From positions 3,241,501 through 3,305,500 of the forward strand of contig NZ_CP117452.1 of NCBI RefSeq assembly GCF_030687895.1: a stretch of DNA of 64,000 nucleotides. The letters are read 5' to 3'. Made by a program: the position numbers and the translations under genes. Origin of the DNA: Pseudomonas sp. FP198 (GTDB taxonomy: Bacteria; Pseudomonadota; Gammaproteobacteria; Pseudomonadales; Pseudomonadaceae). Shown here one piece after another: positions 45,813 through 53,407 of the stretch (position 1 is the first letter of the stretch; every line of letters starts with the position of its first letter). Under the pieces are notes generated by a model, which did no database searches, was not told the origin of the DNA, and worked only from the letters and a program-made list of their open reading frames with translations.

Positions 45813-45844
45813 TTTTTGTATCCAATTATCCACGGATTCAAAAA
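45813..45844. promoter_or_regulatory. Palindromic operator upstream of the GntR gene
   Basis: TTTTTGTATCC-N10-GGATTCAAAAA: 10 of 11 bases pair. It lies 16 bp upstream of the regulator start, a position that would give autoregulation. Confidence 0.5.
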
Positions 45845-46025
45845 AGCAGAATGCGTGCCAGCTTCACGAGTCATCGTGCAAGCTGTTGATTAGTAGGAAA
45901 TAGATGAAAAACAGGGGGTAGCCGGCAGACCGCGAGCGACACTCATTTGTGCTACCAAACAGCTCAATGGGCGCCTTTCAGGTGCGCGACATGACGGTTT
46001 GGTAACACTCAGGGGCGACAGCCCA

Positions 46026-46973
46026 TCATGCCTTGGCCCTGGGAGTATCCGAGGGCGATTCGCCGAACAGCGCGCGGTAATGCGCGGCAAAATGGCTCAA
46101 GTGAAAAAAGCCCATCGCCACGGCAATCTCGCTGACGTTCAGCGCAGCCGCGCGGGTGCTGATCAAACGTCGGCGCACCGCATTGAGTCGCAGGTTGCGC
46201 AGGTACTCCAGCGGACGCATCCCGGTGACTGCCTGGAAACTGTTCTGCAGGGTCCTGCGGCTTACCCGCAGTTGCTCGCACAGGTCCAGGATGCTCAACG
46301 GTGCGTCCGCGCTGGCAACCACCAGTTCCTGGCACCGCTTGACCAGATAGGCGTTGACGGCAAAATTGCCGCGGCGGCCGCGCGCCTCGTCCGAGGCGTG
46401 GCTGAACAGATCGAGGAAGGCGTTGAGCAGAACGTCCTCGAGGATTTTTTCCGTGGCCGGGTTGATCGCGTCCGCCTGTTCCAGCATGTGACGAAACAGC
46501 GGCTGGATCTGCTGCCGAACCCTTGCCAGCACCGCTTCATTCACGCTGATCTGCGATTCATTTTTCAGGCGCTTGAGCTGTTCGTCCGGCAACTCATGAG
46601 CCGCCAGCCTGGCGAAACGCACCGTGTCGACGTTGGCCGCGAAGAAGTGCGTGCCTTCGGGGGCGTGCAACACAAAGTCTTCGCCATCGCGCAACAACAC
46701 GACACTCTGCGCCCCCACTTGCTGGCCCTGGACCACCGGTGCATTGCCCAGCGACATGGCAATGCACAAGCGTCCCTTGGGCGCGCAACCGCGCTGCACC
46801 ACGCGCTTGTCCAGCACTTCCTGGAAAATCTGGAAGCGCTCGGCGCACACCTGTCGCAGCTCGCTGGAAAGGCACCCACGGCCGAGCTGGTCGTAGACCT
46901 GTTGCCAGCCCAGGATCGAACCGGCGTGTTGCTGAGGGTCATGGAAGGTACGGGTTTCGGCGAACATGATCAT
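46026..46973 (-). CDS. AraC-family regulator, EutR-like layout
   Basis: 315 residues. The C-terminal HTH region (LSILDLCEQLRVSRRTLQNSFQAVTGMRPLEYLRNLRLNAVRRRLI) is followed by VSEIAVAMGFFHLSHFAAHYRALFGESPSD. The opening HDPQQHAGSILGWQQVYDQLGRG resembles regulators of the EutR/FeaR kind, which control amine and aromatic-amine genes. It stands alone upstream of the GntR gene with no obvious partner; the amine operon at 57.5-63.3 kb is a possible but distant target. An ATG two codons in (46967) is equally possible. Confidence 0.87.
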   Translation of the reverse strand: MIMFAETRTFHDPQQHAGSILGWQQVYDQLGRGCLSSELRQVCAERFQIFQEVLDKRVVQRGCAPKGRLCIAMSLGNAPVVQGQQVGAQSVVLLRDGEDFVLHAPEGTHFFAANVDTVRFARLAAHELPDEQLKRLKNESQISVNEAVLARVRQQIQPLFRHMLEQADAINPATEKILEDVLLNAFLDLFSHASDEARGRRGNFAVNAYLVKRCQELVVASADAPLSILDLCEQLRVSRRTLQNSFQAVTGMRPLEYLRNLRLNAVRRRLISTRAAALNVSEIAVAMGFFHLSHFAAHYRALFGESPSDTPRAKA

Positions 46974-47035
46974 TGTTCCTCGGTGGCCCTGCGCTTATTG
47001 CCCGATGCTGATATCCAAAGAAATCGATAAACCCC

Positions 47036-47141
47036 GTGGCGAGGGAGCTTGCTCCCGCTTGACCGGGCTGGCGCTCCAGTGCGAAGCGCTCACAAAAAGG
47101 GGTCTGCTTCGCAGCCCAGCGGGAGCAAGCTCCCTCGCCAC
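47036..47141. repeat. REP doublet at the end of the aromatic operon
   Basis: Forward REP at 47036 and inverted REP ending near 47141 around a short spacer with GCGAAGCGCTC. It separates the MhpD-like gene from the AraC gene and may terminate or stabilise the nine-gene transcript. Confidence 0.85.
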
Positions 47142-47171
47142 GGGCTCATCGTGTCCTTGAGAGAATTGTTC

Positions 47172-47936
47172 TTATCGGTGGAAAACCAAAGCCAGTTCCA
47201 TGCCAAGCATGTGCAAGCGGTATTCAGCGGCCCTGATATCCAGGGGCGCCAATAAAGACCCGGAAAGCACCACCTGCCCCGCCTCAACGCGCTGCCCGTC
47301 GGCCAGCAAGCGCCGCGCCAGCCAGCACAGATTCGCCACCGGAGTGTCTTCACGCGCCAGGACGTTACCTTCGCCGCAAGACACCCCGTCACACACCAGG
47401 CGATAGTTCACTTCGCACAGTCGGTCGGGATCAAAACCTACCCGTGGGCCCAGGCAGTACAGCCCCGCGGCGGCATTGTCGGCCAGGAACGCGCCGACAC
47501 CGAAACGCCAGCCCTGCCAGCGGCAATCGGCGATCTCGAACGCTGGCGCGACCTCCGACACGGCGGCGAGGAGGTCCTCGTCACTGTAAAAACCGGGCTC
47601 CAGCGTACGCCCGAGGACAAATGCCAGTTCGATTTCCAGCTTCGGCTGGATCAGCCGTGCAAGCGCCACCGCACTGCCGGGCTCCACGGCCATGGCATCG
47701 GTCAAGCCGCCCAATACCGGCTCATCGAGCCCGAAGCGTTGCTGCGCCGCGCGGCCGGCGAAAGCGACTTTCCACCCGCTCAACTGCTCTCCGTCGGCCT
47801 GGCGTCGGCGCAACGCCTCGCGCTGCAAGGCGTAGCCCTTCGGTAAATCGAAAGCCTGTGGTTCCAATGAAGGCAAGGCATGTACCGCCTGCGCGGCGTC
47901 GTGAAGCCGGACCAAAAGATCATCTTCACGCCTCAT
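47172..47936 (-). CDS. 2-Keto-4-pentenoate hydratase family protein (MhpD/FAH fold)
   Basis: 254 residues, the length of MhpD/DmpE. The metal-binding acidic residues lie in PKLEIELAFVLGRTL and VAPAFEIADCR. The family adds water to 2-hydroxypenta-2,4-dienoate or decarboxylates oxalocrotonate in meta-cleavage pathways. The start overlaps the stop of the flavin monooxygenase gene by four bases, so it is the last gene of the operon. No dedicated aldolase or acylating aldehyde dehydrogenase follows. Confidence 0.85.
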   Translation of the reverse strand: MRREDDLLVRLHDAAQAVHALPSLEPQAFDLPKGYALQREALRRRQADGEQLSGWKVAFAGRAAQQRFGLDEPVLGGLTDAMAVEPGSAVALARLIQPKLEIELAFVLGRTLEPGFYSDEDLLAAVSEVAPAFEIADCRWQGWRFGVGAFLADNAAAGLYCLGPRVGFDPDRLCEVNYRLVCDGVSCGEGNVLAREDTPVANLCWLARRLLADGQRVEAGQVVLSGSLLAPLDIRAAEYRLHMLGMELALVFHR

Positions 47937-49540
47937 GACAGTTGCTCCGCCAGTTTGCGCAACACGCCGTCAAGCCGCTCGGGCGTGGTGATCGCCGCGA
48001 CAAACCGATCCGGCCGCACCACCACGATGCAATCGCGCACCCTGGCAAACCACTCACCCAGACGATTATCAACGTCTTCAATGCATAGGGCGCCTTCGGC
48101 CGCCAAGGGCTGGTTGCGCCCCGCGCCACTGCGCGAACGATTGATCTGGATGAAGCGCGTCTCCCAGCGCGCCCACCAGGCCGCGGTTTCTTCGCCCAGG
48201 TGCGCGGCCGGATTGACCCGATAACCGAGCACCGCGTAGGAATGTCCCAGCACCTCGTCCAGCTGTCGACGCTGCCCTTGGGCATCTTCGATTGAAGGCT
48301 GGATGAACAATTGTCCGACCAAGTCATCCTCGTGCAGCTCGGCGCGCTCGTGGTAGACCAGGCCTTTGGTGATGGTCGCCTTGGGTTTGAACTTGAACTC
48401 CAGCAAGTGCGAGCGCAGGTTGTCGACGCTGTTCACCGCCTGGAACAACCAGTCCCGCACGCCGGCCATCAGTGGGTTGGTCAGGCCGAGGACCGCGCCC
48501 ATGTTGTCGGCCAGCGCGATGAGGTCCGTCGCATGACCACGACGCTCCTGGTCGTAACTGGCGAGAATCGCCGGTGATGCCCGGCCCTGGAGGATCGCCG
48601 CCAGTTTCCACGCCACGTTGACCACGTCACGCAAGCCCGAGTTGAGTCCCTGCCCGGCCCAGGGCGGGGAAATGTGCGCCGCATCGCCCACCAGCGCCAC
48701 GCGGCCGGCGACAAACCGCGCCGCCACTCGCGAGTTGTGGGTGTAGGCGCGGATCCGGATGATTTCCAGCTGATCCACCGCATCGCCGATATGACCACGG
48801 ATCAGCTGCCGGATCGTTGTTTCTTCGCACATGCGGGCCTCGTCCTCGCCTTCCAGCAGCATGAATTCCCAACGACGTTGCTGGTACGGCAAATAGATGC
48901 ACACGAAGGGCCGCTGGGGATCGGCATGCAGGGCGGTGTACGGCGCATCCAGGGTGTCGTTGGCCGTGTCGACCACCACCCATTTGCGCGGATGGGTCAG
49001 CCCCAGCAGCTCGATACCGAGTTTCTTGCGCACGCTGGAGCGGCCGCCATCGGCACCGATCACGTACTGTGCGCTCAACTGATACAGCTCACCCTGGGCG
49101 TCGCGCACCTGCAAGGTCACGCCCGCTTCATCCTGCTCCAGGTCGAGCATTTCATGGCCTTGACGCAGCTCGACGCCCGCGTGCCGACCCAGCTCTGCGC
49201 GCAAGGTCGTTTCCAGCAACTGCTGCATGAAGATATTGCGCATCGGCCAACCGTAATGGGCCGCGCTTGGCTTGACCTCGGCAAAACACACGCCCCGCGC
49301 GTTGTAGTAACGCAGCGGCACGTTGCAGATCATGTCCCGCGCGGCCAGTTCGGCAATGCCGATGCCTTGCAGCACGCGCAGCGCCTCATCGTCCATGCCC
49401 ACGGCGCGCGGATACGGCAGGATGCCGTCAGCCAGTTCAAGGACGATACAGTCGATCCCGTACAGCCCCATGTAATGCGCCGCCGTGATCCCGTTCGGGC
49501 CGCCACCAACGATGACCACCTGGGTTTTGTCCTGCTTCAT
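47933..49540 (-). CDS. FAD-dependent aromatic monooxygenase, MhpA-like
   Basis: 535 residues. FAD/NADPH motifs are VVIVGGGPNGITAAHYMG at the N-terminus, VIGADGGRSSVRKKL in the middle and RVALVGDAAHISPPWAGQGLNSG near residue 290. These define the class A phenol hydroxylase group, with MhpA (3-hydroxyphenylpropionate hydroxylase) as close relative. It should hydroxylate a phenolic acid to a catechol. A C-terminal thioredoxin-like part is probable. It lies between the hydrolase (2-bp gap) and hydratase genes. Confidence 0.88.
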   Translation of the reverse strand: MKQDKTQVVIVGGGPNGITAAHYMGLYGIDCIVLELADGILPYPRAVGMDDEALRVLQGIGIAELAARDMICNVPLRYYNARGVCFAEVKPSAAHYGWPMRNIFMQQLLETTLRAELGRHAGVELRQGHEMLDLEQDEAGVTLQVRDAQGELYQLSAQYVIGADGGRSSVRKKLGIELLGLTHPRKWVVVDTANDTLDAPYTALHADPQRPFVCIYLPYQQRRWEFMLLEGEDEARMCEETTIRQLIRGHIGDAVDQLEIIRIRAYTHNSRVAARFVAGRVALVGDAAHISPPWAGQGLNSGLRDVVNVAWKLAAILQGRASPAILASYDQERRGHATDLIALADNMGAVLGLTNPLMAGVRDWLFQAVNSVDNLRSHLLEFKFKPKATITKGLVYHERAELHEDDLVGQLFIQPSIEDAQGQRRQLDEVLGHSYAVLGYRVNPAAHLGEETAAWWARWETRFIQINRSRSGAGRNQPLAAEGALCIEDVDNRLGEWFARVRDCIVVVRPDRFVAAITTPERLDGVLRKLAEQLS

Positions 49541-49542
49541 CG

Positions 49543-50430
49543 CTATTCACCGCTTTTTTGTTGTTTTGCGAAAGTTGCTTGCGAAAGTTGCTTGTGAAGT
49601 TGGCCGCGCAGGTAGTCCGCGACGATACGGTTGAAGATTTCGCCCTGGTCGTCATGGACATAATGGCTGGCATCGGCGACTTCTGCTGTCTGCACATGCG
49701 CATTGGCTTCTTTCATCGCCGCCAGGGTCGCCTGCGGCAGAAAATCCGAACGTGCGCCACGGATGAACAGCGTCGGGCAGTCCAGCGCCCGCACCGCGGG
49801 CCACAGATCAGTCGGGGTGATGCTCAGGCGCGCCTCGGCAATGCCCTTCTGATCATGACGCCATTCGATGCCCGTCGGCGTCTGCTTCATGGAAAAGCTC
49901 AATCGGGACGCTAGCGCATCGGCCGACAGACCTGGTCGCGACTGCCGCCAGAACTGCGCGGCGCTGTCCCAGTCGGGAAACACCAGCGGCGTCTGGCTCA
50001 TCTCGCGGCGGATACGTTCGGCGCCCTCGCCACGGATCGACGAACCGGGGCCGATGTCCTCGATTACCAGCGCGTGCAGTCGCCCGGGATTGAGCCGGGC
50101 GTACTCCAGCGCATTGGCGCCGCCGAGGGAATGGCCCACCAGGACAAAACGCTCCAGGCCCAGATGAGCCACCCAATCCTCCAGGTCGCTCACATAACTC
50201 TCGGTGCGATAGCTGGACGCCTCGGCCCAGTCACTCTCGCCACGGCCGCGCTGATCCAGCGCATGGCAGGCGTACTGCTCGCCCAGCGCAGCGGCCAGCG
50301 GCGCCCAGGTCCGGGCGTAGGAGCGCAGCCCATGGAGCAGCAGCACCGGAGTTGCTGACGGGTTGCCCCAGCGCACATAACGCAGGCGCATCCCCGTCCG
50401 ATTGGTGAAGAACTGGCTGTTTGCCGACAT
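49543..50430 (-). CDS. Alpha/beta-fold hydrolase, MhpC-like candidate
   Basis: 295 residues from ATG at 50430 (GGGAGC upstream). The oxyanion segment is LLLHGLRSYARTW, nucleophile Ser in LVGHSLGGANA, an acid candidate in FIRGARSDFL and catalytic His in ADASHYVHDD. In this neighbourhood it could hydrolyse a meta-cleavage product, as MhpC does, or an ester. The C-terminal tail is Gln/Lys rich and without fold. No signal peptide. Confidence 0.88.
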   Translation of the reverse strand: MSANSQFFTNRTGMRLRYVRWGNPSATPVLLLHGLRSYARTWAPLAAALGEQYACHALDQRGRGESDWAEASSYRTESYVSDLEDWVAHLGLERFVLVGHSLGGANALEYARLNPGRLHALVIEDIGPGSSIRGEGAERIRREMSQTPLVFPDWDSAAQFWRQSRPGLSADALASRLSFSMKQTPTGIEWRHDQKGIAEARLSITPTDLWPAVRALDCPTLFIRGARSDFLPQATLAAMKEANAHVQTAEVADASHYVHDDQGEIFNRIVADYLRGQLHKQLSQATFAKQQKSGE

Positions 50431-50456
50431 ACGTTTGCTCCCGCGATCAGCGCGCT

Positions 50457-51059
50457 TCAGTACAGGCCGTCGTTACCCTTGACGTCCGCTGCCTGGAGGC
50501 CGCCAAGACGCGCATGCAGACGTCCGCGCGTGGCGAAGGCCCAGATGATGATCAACTCGTCCGCTGAAGGACCGTCACCGAACGAAAGCGAAATGCTGTC
50601 GTAGTGCGAACGCACATACAGCGCGTCCTTGTGGGCCAGCGGCACATCGATAGTCGAACCAGGCCCACCGCGCTTGCCGGTGGAAGGCACCCAGGATTTG
50701 CCGCCGCCCAAGGCCAGGCGAATCGGGTCCGCCGCCGGGTTGGTCAGTAACGCATTGCCGTGTTCGTACTCACCCTGGCTGCCCACCAGGCAAGCCTTGC
50801 CGTAGCTGATAATGTGCCGCTCGCCCGCCAGTGCCTGGATACGCCGGCCAAATTCCTCGCCCAACAACGGTGACGGTTCGATCAGCTCGACCAGGCTCTC
50901 GCTGAAGCGTCCGGCATAAGGATTGGCGATCACCGCGCCGATGGCGTATTTGAACAACGGCTCGCCATCGGCGAGCTGGCCGGTTTCGTTGGCCAGGGTT
51001 TCCTCGACGAAGCTGTACCATTTGCGGATGTGGTAGCTGGCGAAATTCGCGGTTTTCAT
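50457..51059 (-). CDS. AA_synth-family protein (DUF1185) of unknown function
   Basis: About 200 residues from ATG at 51059 (AAGAGG upstream). The family blocks are FVEETLANETG, AIGAVIANPYAGRFSESLVEL, GKACLVGSQGEYEHGNALLT and RGGPGSTIDVPLAHKDA. It is annotated in databases under a name that suggests amino-acid synthesis, but no reaction is established. It lies inside the operon between the VOC and hydrolase genes, so a step in the same pathway, perhaps isomerisation or lactone handling, is inferred only from position. Confidence 0.8.
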   Translation of the reverse strand: MKTANFASYHIRKWYSFVEETLANETGQLADGEPLFKYAIGAVIANPYAGRFSESLVELIEPSPLLGEEFGRRIQALAGERHIISYGKACLVGSQGEYEHGNALLTNPAADPIRLALGGGKSWVPSTGKRGGPGSTIDVPLAHKDALYVRSHYDSISLSFGDGPSADELIIIWAFATRGRLHARLGGLQAADVKGNDGLY

Positions 51060-51073
51060 AACGGAAGCCTCTT

Positions 51074-51523
51074 TCAAAGTGGGTCGAGATCGAAGTGCCG
51101 GCTGGGCGCGCCAGCGGCCTTGAAGCGGGCCTTGCCGCGCTCGTCGTCGTGTTCGGACTCGAGGAAAAATTCCATGCGATTGCCATCGGGGTCGTTGAAA
51201 TACACGCCGTTGCCGATCTCGTGATCGGTGATTTTCACCACCTCGACGCCCTTGTTCAGCAACATGCCGTAGAGCTGGCGCAGGGTGGTCATGTCACCCG
51301 CGATCTCCAGCCCGTAGTGCTGCAATCCCAGGCCGCCCTGATGGGCCCCCGGTGCTGCGCGGATCAGGGCGATGTCGTGGTGCTTGGCACCGAAGGCCAT
51401 CATGATCCAGCTTTCACCGCGGGCACTTTCATGCATGCCCAACACATCGGCGTACCAGCGCGCCGACACTTCAGGGTCACTCACGAACAGCGATAGATGA
51501 GTACGAACGACCTCGACTTTCAT
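51074..51523 (-). CDS. Single-domain VOC protein, candidate extradiol dioxygenase
   Basis: 149 residues. The three metal ligands of the extradiol family are in order: His in RTHLSLFV (about residue 9), His in LQHYGLEI and Glu in RMEFFLES. That supports iron-dependent ring cleavage in line with the MhpA-like hydroxylase gene. Most type I extradiol enzymes are two-domain (about 300 residues), whereas this one has a single domain and would need to dimerise for an active site. A lyase or binding function is the alternative. Confidence 0.82.
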   Translation of the reverse strand: MKVEVVRTHLSLFVSDPEVSARWYADVLGMHESARGESWIMMAFGAKHHDIALIRAAPGAHQGGLGLQHYGLEIAGDMTTLRQLYGMLLNKGVEVVKITDHEIGNGVYFNDPDGNRMEFFLESEHDDERGKARFKAAGAPSRHFDLDPL

Positions 51524-51534
51524 CGCGCGATACC

Positions 51535-52575
51535 TCAGTTTTTCTTGACGATGGATTGATGCCCGGACTTGATCTGCGCCACGGCGGGCGTCCAGAGCAC
51601 ATCAGCAATTTCGCTGAATTCACGCCACTGCTTCTGCCAGCCATCACCGCCGTTCTCGGAGGTGAACAGGTGTCCGTACTTGGTGCCGGCGACGATCTGG
51701 CGCGGGCCAGTCGGGTTGAAGGCAATCGCCCAGACACACGAGTTGGGTTGTTGCGACAGCGGCAACACTTGCCAACTCAAGGCCGCGTCCCGGGAAACCA
51801 GCACCTTGCTGGTGGTGCCTGGCGTGCCGTCGGAGATGCTCAGGTAGAGGGTGTCCTCGCTGCCCAGCGGCGCATTCATGGCGCGCACGTAATACAGGCC
51901 GAAGGTTTCCCGGGCGACAATGCCGGTCCAGGTCTGCCCCTCGTCGAGGCTGCGGTAGACGGCGTTGACGCAGACCACCACGATGACTTTTTGCCCATGG
52001 TTGGGCAGGACCAGAATGTTGTGCACATCCGAGTTGTAGTCCCACAGCAAGCGGTCATCGACGCGGGTCCAGTTGTCGCCGCCATCGCGGCTGTGAAACA
52101 GCCCGCCCTCTTCCAGGCCGAACCAGAGCTGGTTGCGATCCGTCGGGTCGTAGGCGAAGGCCAGCAAGCGTGGACGACTGACGCCGTCGCAGAACTCCGG
52201 GATCTCAACCGGGGCACGATCCCAGCTCTGGCCACCGTCGAGGGTGCGCCACAGCACCGCCCGGGAAGGCGCGCCGGTGCCGACGAAAATGCGTTGTGCG
52301 TCCTGCGGATCCACGGCGACCTTCCAGACGGTTTCGCCATTGAACGGCGAATCCACCCGCTGCCAATAACCACCGGCATCCCGGCTGATGCACAGGCCGA
52401 CGTCGGTGCCGGCGTAGATCACTTCGGGAGTGCCTGGGTGGAAACTCAGGGACCGGGTGATTGCATCGAATTCCAGGTCCTGGCCCAGGCCCAGGCGATG
52501 CCAGGTGCGACCATCGTCGGCGCTGCGGATGACCGCCTGCCCTACGGTGGCGACTAAAAGCGTTCCGTTACTCAT
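51535..52575 (-). CDS. BNR-repeat (sialidase-like) beta-propeller protein
   Basis: 346 residues from ATG at 52575. At least five Asp-box-like repeats (S-x-D-x-G-x-x-W) occur: RSADDGRTW, SRDAGGYW, TLDGGQSW, SRDGGDNW and SLDEGQTW, with SENGGDGW as sixth. That predicts a six- to seven-bladed propeller. There is no signal peptide or catalytic Arg triad, so a sialidase is unlikely; a cytoplasmic lactonase-like or scaffold role is possible. It lies between the SDR and VOC genes with about 12 bp on each side and is part of the operon. Confidence 0.85.
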   Translation of the reverse strand: MSNGTLLVATVGQAVIRSADDGRTWHRLGLGQDLEFDAITRSLSFHPGTPEVIYAGTDVGLCISRDAGGYWQRVDSPFNGETVWKVAVDPQDAQRIFVGTGAPSRAVLWRTLDGGQSWDRAPVEIPEFCDGVSRPRLLAFAYDPTDRNQLWFGLEEGGLFHSRDGGDNWTRVDDRLLWDYNSDVHNILVLPNHGQKVIVVVCVNAVYRSLDEGQTWTGIVARETFGLYYVRAMNAPLGSEDTLYLSISDGTPGTTSKVLVSRDAALSWQVLPLSQQPNSCVWAIAFNPTGPRQIVAGTKYGHLFTSENGGDGWQKQWREFSEIADVLWTPAVAQIKSGHQSIVKKN

Positions 52576-52587
52576 CACTGCTGCTCC

Positions 52588-53382
52588 TCAAATGAAGATG
52601 CCACGGGTCAGGCCGCCATCGATGCCGATGGATTCGCCGGTCACCGCGCCGGCCTTGGGGGACGCGAGGAAACCGATCAGCCAGCCCATTTCGATCGGCG
52701 CCAGGGTGCGCCGGATCGGCGTCGCGTCGATGTAGCCCTGCTCCACCTGCTCAGGCGTCTTGCCCTGCTTGACCCCTTCGCGCTCGTACAGCTCCTGGAT
52801 GTGCGGGGTGTCCACCACGCCGGGGTGAATCAGGTTGACGGTGATGCCGGATGGGCCCAACTGATCGGAAAGGGTCTTGGTCATATGGGCGATGGCCAGG
52901 TTGCGCATGCCCGAGAGCACCTTGCTGCCGCGCCCGGTCAGGCCACCGATGTTGATGATGCGACCGAAGCCGCCGGCCTTCATGTGCGGGGTCACGGCCT
53001 TGGCGCACCGAAAATAGCCGATCACCTTGGTGTTCAGGTCCGAGAGCAATTCGTCGTCGCCGGCATGCTCGATGTCGTTGCGCACCACGCCGGACGGGGC
53101 CGCGGCGCCGTTGACCAGGATGTCGATCCGGCCGAAGTGCTTGTGGGCGGCCTGGACCATGTCGGACACGGCCGACATCTGGTTGGTGTCACAGAACAAC
53201 GGCAGCACTTGGTTGCCGGTTTCGGCGGTGATCTCCTCGGCGGCTTGCTGGAGATACTCCATGCGCCGCGCGCAGATCACTACCTTGCAGCCTTCCTGGG
53301 ACAGAAAACGCGCGACTTCCTTGCCGATGCCCATCCCACCGCCGGTGACGATTGCCACGCGGCCTTGCAATTCCAGATCCAT
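52588..53382 (-). CDS. SDR-family oxidoreductase lacking the catalytic Ser-Tyr-Lys
   Basis: 264 residues from ATG at 53382 (AGAGGAAC upstream). The NAD site is intact: TGGGMGIG, with a variant NGAA in place of NNAG, and DLNTKV keeps the tetrad Asn. The active-site region reads INIGGLTGRGSKVLSGMRN, so where SDRs have Ser and Y-x3-K this protein has Gly and S-x3-N. Coenzyme binding is likely but classical carbonyl reduction is not. It could be an unusual dehydrogenase with other acid/base residues or a non-catalytic member. Operon neighbours are aldehyde dehydrogenase and the propeller. Confidence 0.88.
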   Translation of the reverse strand: MDLELQGRVAIVTGGGMGIGKEVARFLSQEGCKVVICARRMEYLQQAAEEITAETGNQVLPLFCDTNQMSAVSDMVQAAHKHFGRIDILVNGAAAPSGVVRNDIEHAGDDELLSDLNTKVIGYFRCAKAVTPHMKAGGFGRIINIGGLTGRGSKVLSGMRNLAIAHMTKTLSDQLGPSGITVNLIHPGVVDTPHIQELYEREGVKQGKTPEQVEQGYIDATPIRRTLAPIEMGWLIGFLASPKAGAVTGESIGIDGGLTRGIFI

Positions 53383-53407
53383 AGCAGTTCCTCTTGTGAT
53401 TATTCGC

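Noticed and set aside
51535..52575. Secreted sialidase
   Set aside because: No signal peptide, no Arg triad or Tyr/Glu pair of sialidases; only the Asp-box repeat is shared.
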